This document shows, one piece after another, positions 1 through 11,688 of a stretch of DNA of 64,000 bases (position 1 is the stretch's first letter; the number at the start of each line of letters is the position of its first letter). Location of the stretch: positions 24,038,160 to 24,102,159 of the forward strand of contig NC_083601.1 of the NCBI RefSeq assembly GCF_029168945.1, written 5' to 3'. Below the pieces are notes generated by a model. The model had not been told where the DNA came from. It ran no database searches and saw nothing but the letters and a program-made list of their open reading frames with translations. Position numbers and translations under genes: made by a program. The stretch is from Cannabis sativa (taxonomy: Eukaryota; Streptophyta; Magnoliopsida; Rosales; Cannabaceae).

Positions 1-30
1 GAATGAAGATGAATCAAGCAGTTCTTCAAA

Positions 31-1075
<1,045 letters not shown>

Positions 1076-1754
1076 TGTTGAGATTTATGTTCTAAAATCA
1101 AGTAATTAATGGATAATATATTAGAGAATATGTGAAATACTATTATAAGATAAATGATACATTAATTATAAAAGTATAATTAATAATTATAAAAGTATAA
1201 TCTTGTAAGGACGTACAAGAGAATTAAGATTATATGATATGAATAAAACAAGTCGGCAGTGAATTAAAATATTGAGAATCTTTAATATGGAACTACTAAG
1301 TACAGTTTACTATACACTATAGTGTGTGTGCTTTTGATTCAAATCACATATGTAGATAGACATGTAGTAAATGTGATGTGTATAATTTGATTATGCATGG
1401 CTGGATGATATGTAATAAACATCTTTCATTAACCTGTCATTTACCATGAAATAGTTATTCACATCACAACGATGATTATTAGTAGATCATCCTGAATTCT
1501 GAGTATACGTGAACTCATGTTTGTGTTCATTGAGTTTTTTGATTCATTTGTTTAAGTTTCTCAGAGAAGATAATTCTTACAACATCTGTTTTGGGAGCTC
1601 AATAACATAAGTGGTTGGGAACATGTCATACAAATTCAAGCTTTTTTAACAGATCAAATATTAGTTCTCATATAGTGTTAATTCTGGGAGTACTAACAGT
1701 TGGATCTAAATCTATAATAAGTTATAGATTAACTATTCACATTGAATTAATGAC
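1076..1754. repeat. LTR-like repeat, left half (split by hAT)
   Basis: Unclassified non-coding sequence beginning TGTTGAGATTTATG, which resembles the start of a plant LTR. It stops at the hAT terminus at 1755, and similar-looking sequence resumes at 13050 after the hAT. If joined, the two halves would make a solo LTR of about 1.0 kb. No internal genes or primer-binding site accompany it, and no TSD could be established. The LTR identity is an inference from the end sequence and length. Confidence 0.4.
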
Positions 1755-2124
1755 CAGTGGCGGACCCAGAATTTAATTGGAGGGTGGGCGTAAATTTTTT
1801 TCATATATAAAAATATTCCAAAAATAAAACAAGTAAATATAAAGAAAAACACAATTCATTATTTCAATTCCCAACAAAAAATATATTAAATATCAAACAC
1901 TAAAAATCCTCCAATAGAAAAAAAAAAGGCAATCTAAAACGATGTTCAAAATATATAACATACTTAATATCCTAAAATTTTAGCAAAATATATTAATTTT
2001 AAAGCTCATATCTTTAGAGTTGTCCTCGACGAGTTTTCATATTTTGAAAACGATTAATTATAAGCTCGTTGTCAATAGCATTGAATACATCCTTTTCGAG
2101 ATATACTGTCAAACTGTCATTCAA

Positions 2125-2425
2125 CTATTGATCTCCCATTTTGTTGCGCATTTGATTTTTCACAATGTTCATAGCTGAGAATGCTCTTTCTACTGAAGCT
2201 GTTGCAACTGGAAGTGTTAGTGCCATACTAATAAGCAAATATACCAATGAGTATACCTCATGTTTTCTTGTCTCTACTAGTCTCTTAGAAAGATCAGCAA
2301 TTCCTTTCAATTCTGAAAATACAATATGAGAACGCATACCTTCAACATAAGTTTGAAGTTGACACTCTAACATCTTTAAATCTGTTGTAGAAAAATCATG
2401 CGGATAAAGTTGAGCAAGACGAATT
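2125..2425 (-). pseudogene. hAT transposase, C-terminal dimerisation part
   Basis: Minus-strand frame containing the hAT C-terminal dimerisation signature: LPVATASVERAFSAMNIVKN followed by RNKMGDQ and a stop. This region mediates transposase dimerisation in hAT proteins. It is the end of the gene whose middle lies at 10092-10838; copia element 1 now separates the two parts. The frame stays readable up to the copia LTR at 2426, so the copia insertion is later than the gene's other damage, or the gene was already silent. Confidence 0.85.
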
Positions 2426-2934
2426 TATTAGAATATTTTATATATGGAAGTTATTTTCTAATTAAGGAAATGATTTTCTATTTAAGGAAATAAATAAATA
2501 ATTGATTTTCTGATAAATGAATATTTTATATTCATTGAATCTGGACAAAATCAATTATGTAATATTCTATATATGGTCAGATTTCTATATTCATTACCTG
2601 ATTTGATTTCCTGAATTAATTGTCAAAATATTCTGACAATTAATGTGGCGCAGATACTGATGGAGTATCTCACCTATAAATATAGGATCTCGGTCCCCGA
2701 GCTCCTCACTCATTCTGAATTCATTCAGCAAATTCCATCTAAAGAGAGTTGAGAGAGCGAGGAAGCCCGAACTCCAATACCGAAGCTATCGCAGGGATTG
2801 AAGCTCAAAGATCAATGGCTGGAGGTACATCGATCCTTTTATTGCATATATTATTGATATGATTACAGTTTATTTTCCGCATTTCATATCATTTCTATAT
2901 GCTATATTACATACACTATATATATAGTCTAACA
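2426..2934 (+). repeat. Copia element 1, 5' LTR
   Basis: 509 bp starting TATTAGAATATT and ending TCTAACA. The first two bases are TA instead of the canonical TG in both LTRs, so the change is inherited. It contains the promoter (TATA at 2674), a leader with no ATG before 2815, and then the ATGGCTGGAG|GT sequence proposed as the spliced gag start. Confidence 0.93.
2674..2683 (+). promoter_or_regulatory. TATA box of copia element 1 LTR
   Basis: CTATAAATAT lies about 140 bp upstream of the first ATG in the LTR and is repeated in the 3' LTR near 9851. It is placed as expected for the U3/R boundary promoter, giving transcription start around 2705-2715. Confidence 0.7.
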
Positions 2935-2936
2935 GT

Positions 2937-2948
2937 TGGTATCAGAGC
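2937..2948 (+). other. Primer-binding site, initiator tRNA-Met
   Basis: TGGTATCAGAGC, two bases after the 5' LTR end, is the 12-base complement of plant initiator methionine tRNA used by most copia elements. Confidence 0.9.
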
Positions 2949-2973
2949 GGATTTATCTCTGCCTTAATTTTAT

Positions 2974-3433
2974 TTGAGTTTCATATATATATACACTTAT
3001 ATATACTGTTCATATATATATATATATTTATTTTCGGATCTATTCGTGAGTATATATATATTTATATTCATACCATTTATATTATATATACATTTTCTTC
3101 ATACTGTTCATATATATATATTATATACTCATACAGATTCATACTCGTACAGTGTATATATATATTTTTATCGGTGTATTTACGTATATATATATGTTTA
3201 CATATATATATATTGTATATTATATATATATTTTATCGCATAATAATAATCATAATATTCATTTTCATTTATGTGATATATACATGCATATATATATACA
3301 TGCATATATATATAAACACGATCGGTCCATTGTTTGGTTTTTTTTTTTCCATTTTTTATTTTTTCGGTGTTTATTTCGAATTCTAAATATATCACTATAT
3401 TCGTATAGTATTATAGATCGATCTAAGCATTGA
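2974..3433. repeat. TA-rich low-complexity leader
   Basis: Dense (TA)n runs interspersed with short unique sequence. The Tyr/Ile-rich open frames on both strands are composition artefacts. Similar low-complexity sequence without genes continues from 4020 to about 5220. Confidence 0.8.
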
Positions 3434-3708
3434 AAATCCATTGAAAAACTTAAAGATGAAAAAAAATTTCAGTTAAAACTTTTTCGGACCCGATTAATTT
3501 CGTGATATTAAAGTATATATTTTTTCGTGTTTTCGTGCATAAAATCTATGTGGATCTCTTTATTATTTGATTTAGAACATTTTAGATTTGAAAACACGCA
3601 ATTTGGTCGTCGAAAACGCAATTTCCGATCGGGTTTGGGTCGGGTTCGACGGACCCGCGTGCAGAAAAATGGGTCAAAATCGACCCGGTTGGCTGAAGAA
3701 GACGACGC

Positions 3709-3998
3709 AAAACGACATGTCGTTTGGAGAAAACGACATGTCGTCTGGCGTAAAACGACGTGTCGTTTGAATGGCACGTTGCAGCTGTCGTTTATAGTAA
3801 ACGACATGTCGTTTTTCACACTGTGAAAAACGACATGTCGTTTTCCGTCTTCTGAGGCAGCCTCTTGATGAATGAAACGACGTGTCGTTTTTCCCTTAGG
3901 GAAAACGACGTGTCGTTTTTGTATGTTTTCTCTGCACACTTCAGAATGTAAAAAACGACGTGTCGTTTTTGCCTTTTGCAAAAACGACATGTCGTTTG
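3709..3998. repeat. Array of nine ACGAC(A/G)TGTCGT boxes with hairpin spacers
   Basis: The 12-mer ACGACATGTCGT (perfect palindrome) or ACGACGTGTCGT (near palindrome) starts at 3712, 3733, 3755, 3801, 3830, 3877, 3905, 3955 and 3984. From the fourth box, spacings alternate 29, 47, 28, 50, 29, a higher-order unit of about 76 bp. Each short spacer is itself an inverted repeat, so box pairs make long hairpins; 3799-3843 is a 45-bp palindrome perfect except for its unpaired centre. The array sits in the copia leader between the primer-binding site and gag. Confidence 0.9.
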
Positions 3999-5232
3999 GC
4001 AGTGTGGTTTTTTCAAAAAAAAAAAAAAAAATTCCGAATTTTTTTTATAAATTTTTATTTATTTGGAATATTAATTATTTTCCTATTTTTTTGTGTTAAT
4101 TTAGTCAATAAATTACATTTAGTTAATTTTCCATTTTTGTTTAATACATATATATATATAGTATAAATTGAAAATGGAAATTTGTTTAAATTTGGTAATT
4201 TATTACATGATTTCTTTAGGCATGTAAAAATTGTGCTAATTTGTGCATTTAATTATATATTACCAAATTTCTGCAATTTATTGTCTAAATTAATTTTGAA
4301 AAATCTGCCATTAATTTCATATTAAGGAATTTGCATTTAATTAATGATCATACATTAATTGTATTATTTTGTATTTATTTGACAAATTTATGTTTAATGC
4401 AATTAATTTAGATTTGTATAATTTAAATGCTATACATAAATTCCTTTTATAGTGCTAGATATATTTAGAAATATTCAAACATTAAGGTATGTTGAATATT
4501 TTATTTAGCAATTAAGTTTCATAAAACTTCATAAAATTATTCATAAAATATTCATAAAACTTTATAAAATGAATAAAAATATACATAAAACGTAAGTAGT
4601 TTTGTGGTTTGACATAAGAAAACATGAACCTGGGACAAATGCTCATATCTAGAACGGTTTTTAATGATCTTCGGACGACCACACTAGGAGCACTAATCTC
4701 AGTGATTGTCTATTATGTTAATAACGAAATTACTTTTAGGTAGAGCCCAATACCTAATGTCTAAAGTGAAAATATAATTTTTTATAATTAGGGAGTAGCC
4801 ACAGCATCTTTAATTATATAAAATTATATATTAATTAAAATTCACCTTAATGGACAAAACTTGTAATTAATTATTTGGATATAATAATTTTACCCCACAG
4901 AGATTTTATTATATTTTTATAATTAATTAGGATAATATATTAAGTTAAATTCTCTTAATTTACCCCACAGGGAGTTATGAGGATTTGATTTAATAGTGTT
5001 ATCACAAATTTTAATTAACGATAGATTTCATTCCTCCATTAATCTAAATTAAATATTTCATTAAATCTATCATAAAGTTCATATAATTTTATTAGATTTA
5101 AAATTTAGCCCACAGGCAATTTTAGATTTAATAAAATTTACATCTTCATCATGTTTCTACATTGGTAAAACATGAATTCATTAAAGCCTCAATTCTTTTA
5201 ACATCTAAATTTTTGTAATCCTATTTTTGCAG

Positions 5233-6587
5233 CTATTTCATCCACCTCTAAATACGCTGAAATCACTAGTGAAATCCCTGAGCTTAGGAGTGACAACTTC
5301 AAAATCTGGAAGGAACGAGTTCTTCTCCACCTAGCTTGCACTGACATGGATTATGCAATAAGGAAAGATGAACCACTCGCTATCACCGATACTAGCACCG
5401 CCGGCGAGATTGCACTACGTGAAAAGTGGGAGCAATCTAATCGTCTATGCATCATGTTCATTATGTCCAGAATTCCTATGGGAATGCGTGGATCGGTGGA
5501 GCCACCTGAGAAGGTGAAAGATTTTATCAAAGTGATGGATGAGCAATTTGACACTTCAGATAAATCTTTGTTCATCAACCTCATCGAAGAGTTCTCGTCC
5601 ACAAAAATCACCGGTGTTAAAGGAGTTCGAGAACACATTTCTAAAATGAGGGACATCACTGCTCATTTGAAGAAACTCGACGTTATCATTCCTGATACCT
5701 TCCTGGTTCATTACATCCTTCACAATCTTCCTCCACAGTATGGGCCTTTTAAAATTTCCTACAACACACATAAAGAAAAATGGACTATCAATGAATTGAT
5801 GACCATGTGTGTTCAAGAGGAAGCCAGGCTCCTACAGGAGCAAGGAGAAAGTGTTCACCTGACCACTCAACCTAAGAAACGCAAGCCATTCAAGAAGAAC
5901 AAAGGGAAAAAGCCCATAGCTCCCAAGGCTGCCATAAAGAAAGATTCCATCAAATGTTTCTTTTGTAAACAAAAGGGACATGCGAAAAAGGAGTGCAGCC
6001 AGTTCAAGAAATGGATGGATGACAAAGGTAATCCAATTTCCTTAGTATGTTATGAATCTAATATGGCTAATATTAAACTTAACACATTGTGGATTGATTA
6101 CAATTCAACAATTCACATAACAAATTCCTTGCAGGATATTCAAAATCTAAGGAAGCCAGTGGCAAGTGAGCAAAGAATCTTATCTGGAAACAAGATGGGC
6201 TCACATGTGGAAGCTATTGGAACATGCAATTTAGTTTTAAGTAATGGTTTTATTTTAAAGTTAGAAAAGACCTTTTATGTACCAAGTTTCTCTAGAAACT
6301 TGATTTCAGTTTCAAGACTTATACCCTTTGGTTTTTCCTTTACATTTTCAGACAAATATTTCAATTTATATTATAAATCTGAATGTGTTGGAAATGGTAT
6401 TTTGTCTGATGGTCTTTACTGCCTTAATTTACAAAATAATACCACTAATAATGTTATGCATGTTCACGCTGGCACTAAAAGATGTGTTATGAAAGAGGAT
6501 TCCTGTACATTGTGGCACAGGAGATTGGGATATATCTCCATTGATAGAATTAAAAGGTTGGTAAAAGATGGGGTACTCAATACCTGA
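5233..6587 (+). pseudogene. Copia element 1 gag-protease
   Basis: The open frame runs from the proposed splice acceptor (5233) through a UBN2/copia gag domain, a basic linker and the zinc knuckle CFFCKQKGHAKKEC (about 5960-6000), which packages RNA. It then enters the aspartic protease region, where the expected D-S/T-G triad reads WIDYNST: the Asp is kept but the next two residues are not, so the protease is probably inactive. A GAG-pre-integrase motif, LWHRRLGYISIDRIKRL, follows. The frame ends in a TGA at 6585-6587, and the same frame continues beyond it into integrase, so this is a single in-frame stop. The first internal ATG is 5346. Confidence 0.9.
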
Positions 6588-7649
6588 GATTTTACTGACT
6601 TTGATACTTGTGTGGATTGCATTAAGGGAAAGCAAACCTCCAACTTCGTGAAAATCGGTGTCCATAGGAGTTCTGAAATATTAGAAATCATACATACTGA
6701 TATATGTAGTCCAGATATGGAGTCACATGGTCAGAAATACTTCATCTCATTCATAGATGATTACTCACGCTACATGTATATCTACTTACTTCATAATAAA
6801 AGTGAAGCATTAGATGTTTTAAAGATATTTAAAGCTGAAGTAGAGAAACAATGCAACAAGCAAATTAAGATAGTGAGATCAGATAGAGGAGGTGAGTATT
6901 ATGGTAGATACACAGAAGATGGACAAGCACCTGGTGCATTTGCGAAGTTTCTTGAACAAAATGGGATTGTTGCCCATTACACCTTGCCCGGTACACCCGA
7001 GCAAAATGGTGTTGCAGAAAGAAGAAACCGAACATTAATGGACATGGTGCGGAGTATGCTTAGTAGCAACTCTAACCTTCCTAAATCCTTGTGGACTGAA
7101 GCATTAAAGACATCCGTGTACATATTAAACCGAGTTCCAACAAAGGCAGTCTCAAAAACTCCTTTTGAATTATGGAAAGGTTGGAAACCAAGTTTGAATC
7201 ATGTACACATTTGGGGATGTCCATCTGAAGTCAGAATATATAATCCACAAGAGAAGAAATTGGACCCAAGGACCATAAGCGGATTCTTTATAGGGTACGC
7301 TGAAAAGTCTAAAGGTTACAAGTTTTATTGTCCATCTCATAGCACAAGAATTGTGGAATCAAGGAATGCAAAATTTCTTGAAAATACCTTGATCAGTGGG
7401 AGTGATCAATCAAAGGACTTAGGTCCTGAGAAAGATCATTCAGAACCTTCCACTTCAAAAGCAAGATTGATAATGGTTAACACTCCTGTAGTTCAAACGA
7501 ATGTTGAACAACCATTACCAATCACTGAAGATCCACAAGTTGGTAATGATAATCCAAGTAGGATCAAAATGTTCAAGAGTTGCCCGCAACTCGTTGAACA
7601 ACCCGTCGAACTACCGTCGCTCCCCAAGAGCTTGTTGGTGAAGTCTTAA
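6588..7649 (+). pseudogene. Copia element 1 integrase
   Basis: Continues the gag frame after the TGA. Integrase core (rve) landmarks are IIHTDICSPD, IVRSDRGGEYYG and GTPEQNGVAERRNRTLMDMV, giving the D, D and E catalytic positions, followed by the copia IN extension (SGFFIGYAEKSKGYKFYCPS). A frameshift between about 7570 and 7640 puts the end of this frame into a TAA at 7647-7649, while the conserved linker to the reverse transcriptase continues in another frame. The enzyme would insert the cDNA into the genome; this copy cannot be read as one protein. Confidence 0.9.
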
Positions 7650-8515
7650 GAAGATCTACTAGACCTATCAAACCAAAGATTTACAAAGACTATGTTGTGT
7701 ATTTATTAGAATATGATATTGGAATTGGAAATGATCCAGAAACGTTTTTACAAGCTATGAACAGTAGAGAATCAAAATTGTGGTACAATGCTATGGATGA
7801 TGAAATGAATTCTATGAGGTGCAACAGAGTCTGGGAACTTGTAAAGTTGCCTAATGGGGCGAGAGCCATTGGTTGTAAATGGGTCTATAAAACTAAGAAA
7901 GACTCATTAGGCAACACTGAGAGGTACAAAGCGAGACTTGTTGCTAAAGGATTCACTCAAGAGGAAGGAATTGACTATACAGAGACTTTTTCTCCTGTAT
8001 CAAAGAAAGATTCCCTGAGAGTCATCTTGGCATTAGTTGCTCATTTTGATTTAGAGCTGGAGCAGATGGATGTAAAAACTGCTTTTCTGAATGGTGATCT
8101 AGAGGAGAAGGTATACATGAAACAACCAGAAGGATTCTCCTCTAGTGAAGGTCAGGATTTGGTATGCAAGCTCAAGAAGTCCATCTATGGAATAAAACAA
8201 GCATCCCGCCAATGGTATTTAAAATTTCATGATGTCATCTCTTCCTTTGGATTTGAAGAGAATGTCATGGATCAATGCATATACCTGAAGGAAAGTGGGA
8301 GTAAAATTTGTTTTCTTGTTTTATATGTGGACGATATTCTTCTTGCATCCAATGATAAAGGGTTGCTACGTGAAGTGAAACAATTTCTTTCAAAGAACTT
8401 TGAGATGAAAGACATGGGTGAAGCATCCTATGTCATAGGCATTAAGATTCATAGAGATAGATACCGAGGTATCTTAGGTTTATCTCAAGAAGCCTACATC
8501 AACAGAGTTTTTTAA
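7650..8515 (+). pseudogene. Copia element 1 reverse transcriptase
   Basis: Copia-type RT (RVT_2): GCKWVYKTKKDSLGN, RYKARLVAKGFTQEEGIDY, DVKTAFLNGDLEEKVYM, KSIYGIKQASRQWY and the YVDD active site (LVLYVDDILLASND). Catalytic residues are intact. The frame is open from before 7650 and ends at a TAA (8513-8515); the same frame continues directly into the next segment, so this is one nonsense change. The annotated ATG-like start near 7697 is internal to the domain linker and not a biological start. Confidence 0.92.
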
Positions 8516-9301
8516 AGATTTCATATGAAAGATTGTTCACCGAGCGTTGCTCCAATTGTGAAGGGTGATAAATTAAATTTGAGCCAGTGCCCAAAGAATG
8601 ATTTTGAAAGAGAACAAATGAAGAACATTCCTTATGCTTCTACTGTCGGAAGCCTAATGTATGCTCAGGTGTGCACAAGACCCGACATTGCTTATTCGTC
8701 GAATGTTAGGAAGATTTCGCAGTAACCCGGGATAGACCACCGGAAAGCCGCAAAGAAAGTAATGAGGTATCTTCGTGGTACTAAGGATTACAAACTGATG
8801 TTCAAACGAACTGACAATCTAGAAGTAGTTGGCTACTCGTACTCGATTTCGCTGGTTGCACCGATTCACGTAAATCTACATCCGGTTACGTGTTTATGTT
8901 TGCCGGTGGAGCCGTGTCTGGAGGAGTAACAAACAAACTTTGACCTCGCTACTTCTACTATGGAGGCTGAGTTCGTTTCTTGTTTTGAGGCTACATCACA
9001 TGGTGTATGGCTAAAGAGTTTCATTTCAGGCCTTAGAGTGGTTGATTCCATTGCAAGGCCGCTAAAGATGTTTTGTGACAATTCAGCTGCTGTTTTCATG
9101 GCTCAGAACAACAAAAGTGGAAGTCGAAGCAAGCACATCGACATTAAGTACTTAGCTATTAGAGAACGTGTTAAGGAAAATAAAGTGGTCATTCAACACA
9201 TTAGCACTGAATTGATGATTGCCGATCCTATGACAAAAGGCTTGCCACCTCATAAATTCAAGGATCATGTAGAGAACATGGGACTTGGTTCCCTTATGTA
9301 A
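8516..9301 (+). pseudogene. Copia element 1 RT C-terminus and RNase H
   Basis: The segment 8525-8725 completes the RT (YASTVGSLMYAQVCTRPDIA) and then loses frame. 8960-9301 is the C-terminal half of RNase H: MEAEFVSCFEA, a FCDNSAAV motif, SRSKHIDIKY and a normal end GLGSLM. Between 8690 and 8935 the expected GYSDSDFAG-type motif is scrambled by several one-base changes clustered at CG dinucleotides, unlike the clean flanking code. Family RNase H removes the RNA strand during cDNA synthesis. Confidence 0.88.
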
Positions 9302-9602
9302 TTTGTACAAATAAAGTTATTATCAATGAAACTCTTATTTTGATTTTTCTCATATTTATGCGCATCTTAATTTTACATTTGAGAAAAATTTCAGAGGACC
9401 TGAACAAACATAAGGTTTAGGGTTTATTCACTTAAGTACATTGCCACATAAAGTACATTGTTATATAATAAATGTATTGTAATACATGGAAGATAATACT
9501 CGATTCATAATGAGGACATGTCGCTATGATTCGTATGTTTATTATATAATGAGGAACGTTGTGTTTGAATATTTTAGTTTAAATGCTGACCAAGTAGGAG
9601 AA

Positions 9603-10096
9603 TATTAGAATATTTTATATATGGAAGTTATTTTCTAATTAAGGAAATGATTTTCTATTTAAGGAAATAAATAAATAATTGATTTTCTGATAAATGAATA
9701 TTTTATATTCATTGAATCTGGACAAAATCAATTATGTAATATTCTATATATGGTCAGATTTCTATATTCATTACCTGATTTGATTTCCTGAATTAATTGT
9801 CAAAATATTCTGACAATTAATGTGGCGCAGATACTGATGGAGTATCTCACCTATAAATATAGGGTCTCGGTCCCCGAGCTCCTCACTCATTCTGAATTCA
9901 TTCAGCAAATTCCATCTAAAGAGAGTTGAGAGAGCGAGGAAGCCCGAACTCCAATACCGAAGCTATCGCAGGGATTGAAGCTCAAAGATCAATGGCTGGA
10001 GGTACATCGATCCTTTATTGCATATATTATTGATATGATTACAGTTTATTTTCCGCATTTCATATCATTTCTATATGCTATATTACATACATTATA
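9603..10096 (+). repeat. Copia element 1, 3' LTR (last bases missing)
   Basis: 494 bp nearly identical to 2426-2934, preceded by the purine tract AGTAGGAGAA. It lacks the final 14 or so bases (through TCTAACA) and then passes directly into hAT transposase sequence, so a small deletion removed the LTR end and any TSD. Confidence 0.93.
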
Positions 10097-11077
10097 ACTT
10101 TCCCTTGTTAAAAGCAGAAAATGAATTATTGGAAGACAAACATTCCAAACAAAGCAATAACTCAGTGTTAGCCTCATTGAAACGACTATTCAACTCTTGT
10201 AGTTGTAAATCTATCACAGTATTGAAATAATCAATACGAAAGAAGTGAAAATTTGTAAGCTTTGGAGTCTTTTGTCGTGATTTTCCTTGAGCACAATACA
10301 TATTATCCATATTGAGAACATCAATGTTCATCTCAACACAGAAATCAGACACTTCTTCCATTAGAGAATTCCATCCATTATCTCTCATCATTTGTAATTG
10401 TTTCTTGCATACTCTAACTAAATCCATGGCATTTACAATATCTTGATCACCTCTTTGTAAGACTTGTGACAACTCATTTATAATTCCAAGTATATTCTTC
10501 ACCAAATGCAAGCTAAATACAAAATCATATGTTTGCACATCTTGTAACATAATAGATGCTTCATACTTTTGGTCACTATTCAAACTATCATTTGCAATCT
10601 CCTCAAGCACATCAATAATAGATGAAAACATGATAGTAAAGCTTACCAAAGTACGAAAATGTGATCCCCAATGTGTCTCACATGGACGTTTAATCCCATT
10701 ATCTTGATTTAGGCCTTTTGCACTTGAAAGTTGTCCACTTTTTAATGCTTCAATGACTTTGGCAGCTTGTTTTTCTCGAAAAATGTCGCGACGCTTAGAT
10801 GATGCTCCAACAATATTCACTGCAATATTTGATACCACAGTGAGAAAAGTACCTATATTTTTACAAAATAAAAATCATTAATAATTGGAACATAGTATCA
10901 AAGATAATAAATAATAAAGAAAATACCTATCAAATCATGCTTTTTGGCCACACCCATGAGCGCTAACTGTAACTGATGAGCAAAGCAATGGACAAAGAAA
11001 ATACATTCATTTTCCTTCATGATAATACTCTTTAAACCGTTAAACTCTCCACTCATGTTACTAGCTCCATCATACCC
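10092..11077 (-). pseudogene. hAT transposase, middle part
   Basis: A 248-residue minus-strand frame (10092-10838) carries the RPCETHWGSHFRTL motif typical of the central region of TTF/DUF4371 hAT transposases, then continues into FNKGKL just before the copia insertion point. Upstream, 10930-11077 translates to a GYDGASNMSG-type segment with a downstream FVHCFAHQLQLAL motif, the usual catalytic-region landmark. A short intron probably lies between about 10845 and 10925. It is separated from the upstream exon by an in-frame TAA near 11078-11080. Confidence 0.8.
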
Positions 11078-11654
11078 TTAACCACGTAATCTAGATATGC
11101 TCAACCCATGCTTTGAAAATAGCTTATTAATTGCTATTTTTAGTGAGACAGCTGTAGTATTTGGAACATGTTCAATCCCAATGAATCGTTCAATTACATA
11201 TTCTTTCTTGTCCACATAACGAAACATTACGACTATTTGCTCTTTTATAGCTACATCACGGGATTCATCAATTAACACAGAAAATATAGCATCTCCACAC
11301 AGAAAATATAGCATCTCCTATGTCTTCAATAATAACATTGATTGTTTCAACAGCACCTGCATTTACAATATCCTTTTGAATCTTTGGTGAAGTCAATTTA
11401 AGATTTTTAGGAGCACTCTTCAAAGCAACAACTCTAATTTCTTCATTATGATCAGCTAAAAAAGTTAAAAGTTCAAGAAAGTTACCTTGATTAGTAGAAT
11501 TTTGGGACTCATCATGACCACGAAATGCAAGACCTTGTCGTAGAAGAAATCGAATACTGTCAACCGATACAGTTAATCGAACATAGTAGCTATTTCGATC
11601 ATTGTTATTCTTCTTCGAAAATATATGTTGAATTTGTTGTTTTTCATTCATCAA
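11078..11654 (-). pseudogene. hAT transposase, DUF4371 region, broken by a 22-bp duplication
   Basis: Two overlapping minus-strand frames (11268-11654 and 11078-11314) together cover a DUF4371-like region: LRQGLAFRGHDES, then NQGNFLELL, then DESRDVAIKEQIVVMFRYVD. The frame change between them is explained by a perfect 22-bp tandem duplication at 11275-11318. The second frame ends in a stop immediately before the conserved GYDGAS segment. In the family this region holds part of the RNase-H-like catalytic fold; here it cannot be translated as one piece. Confidence 0.82.
11275..11318. repeat. 22-bp perfect tandem duplication
   Basis: Two adjacent identical 22-bp copies (11275-11296 and 11297-11318) inside the transposase coding sequence. 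Because 22 is not a multiple of three, the duplication alone shifts the reading frame. Confidence 0.95.
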
Positions 11655-11688
11655 ATCCTTACACTTCTTGTAACTTTGATAATGATCA

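Larger units (their letters stand above)
2815..5232 (+). other. Proposed start exon (2815-2824) and leader intron (2825-5232) of copia element 1
   Basis: The first ATG of the LTR transcript is at 2815 and is followed after ten bases by a donor (GAG|GTACAT at 2825). A good acceptor (TATTTTTGCAG|C) ends at 5232. Joining position 2824 to 5233 gives a frame that enters the gag frame exactly: 5235 and the gag ATG at 5346 are in phase. The residues encoded from 5235 (SKYAEITSEIPELRSDNFKI) are the conserved gag N-terminus that the ATG at 5346 would miss. The 2408-bp intron holds the primer-binding site, TA-rich tracts and the palindrome array. Splicing is inferred, not demonstrated. Confidence 0.6.
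2426..10096 (+). mobile_element. Ty1/copia retrotransposon, element 1
   Basis: Plus-strand LTR element with a 509-bp 5' LTR, a primer-binding site at 2937, gag, protease, integrase, reverse transcriptase and RNase H in copia order, a purine tract (AGTAGGAGAA) at 9593-9602 and a 3' LTR. By eye the LTRs differ at only about three positions over the shared length, so insertion was recent. It lies inside the hAT transposase gene. No clean 5-bp TSD is seen because the 3' LTR lacks its last 14 bases or so. The polyprotein is broken by stops and frameshifts. Confidence 0.95.

Noticed and set aside
2974..3433. Several Tyr/Ile-rich frames on both strands
   Set aside because: They come from (TA)n low-complexity DNA in the copia leader intron; overlapping frames on both strands argue against coding.
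3709..3998. CRISPR-like array
   Set aside because: Boxes are only 12 bp, palindromic, with uneven self-complementary spacers, and sit in a plant retrotransposon leader with no cas genes.
3508..4099. Frames up to 160 codons across the palindrome array
   Set aside because: The repeated palindromes create open frames with repeated RHVV/NDMSF-type peptides in all phases; no domain or start context supports a gene.
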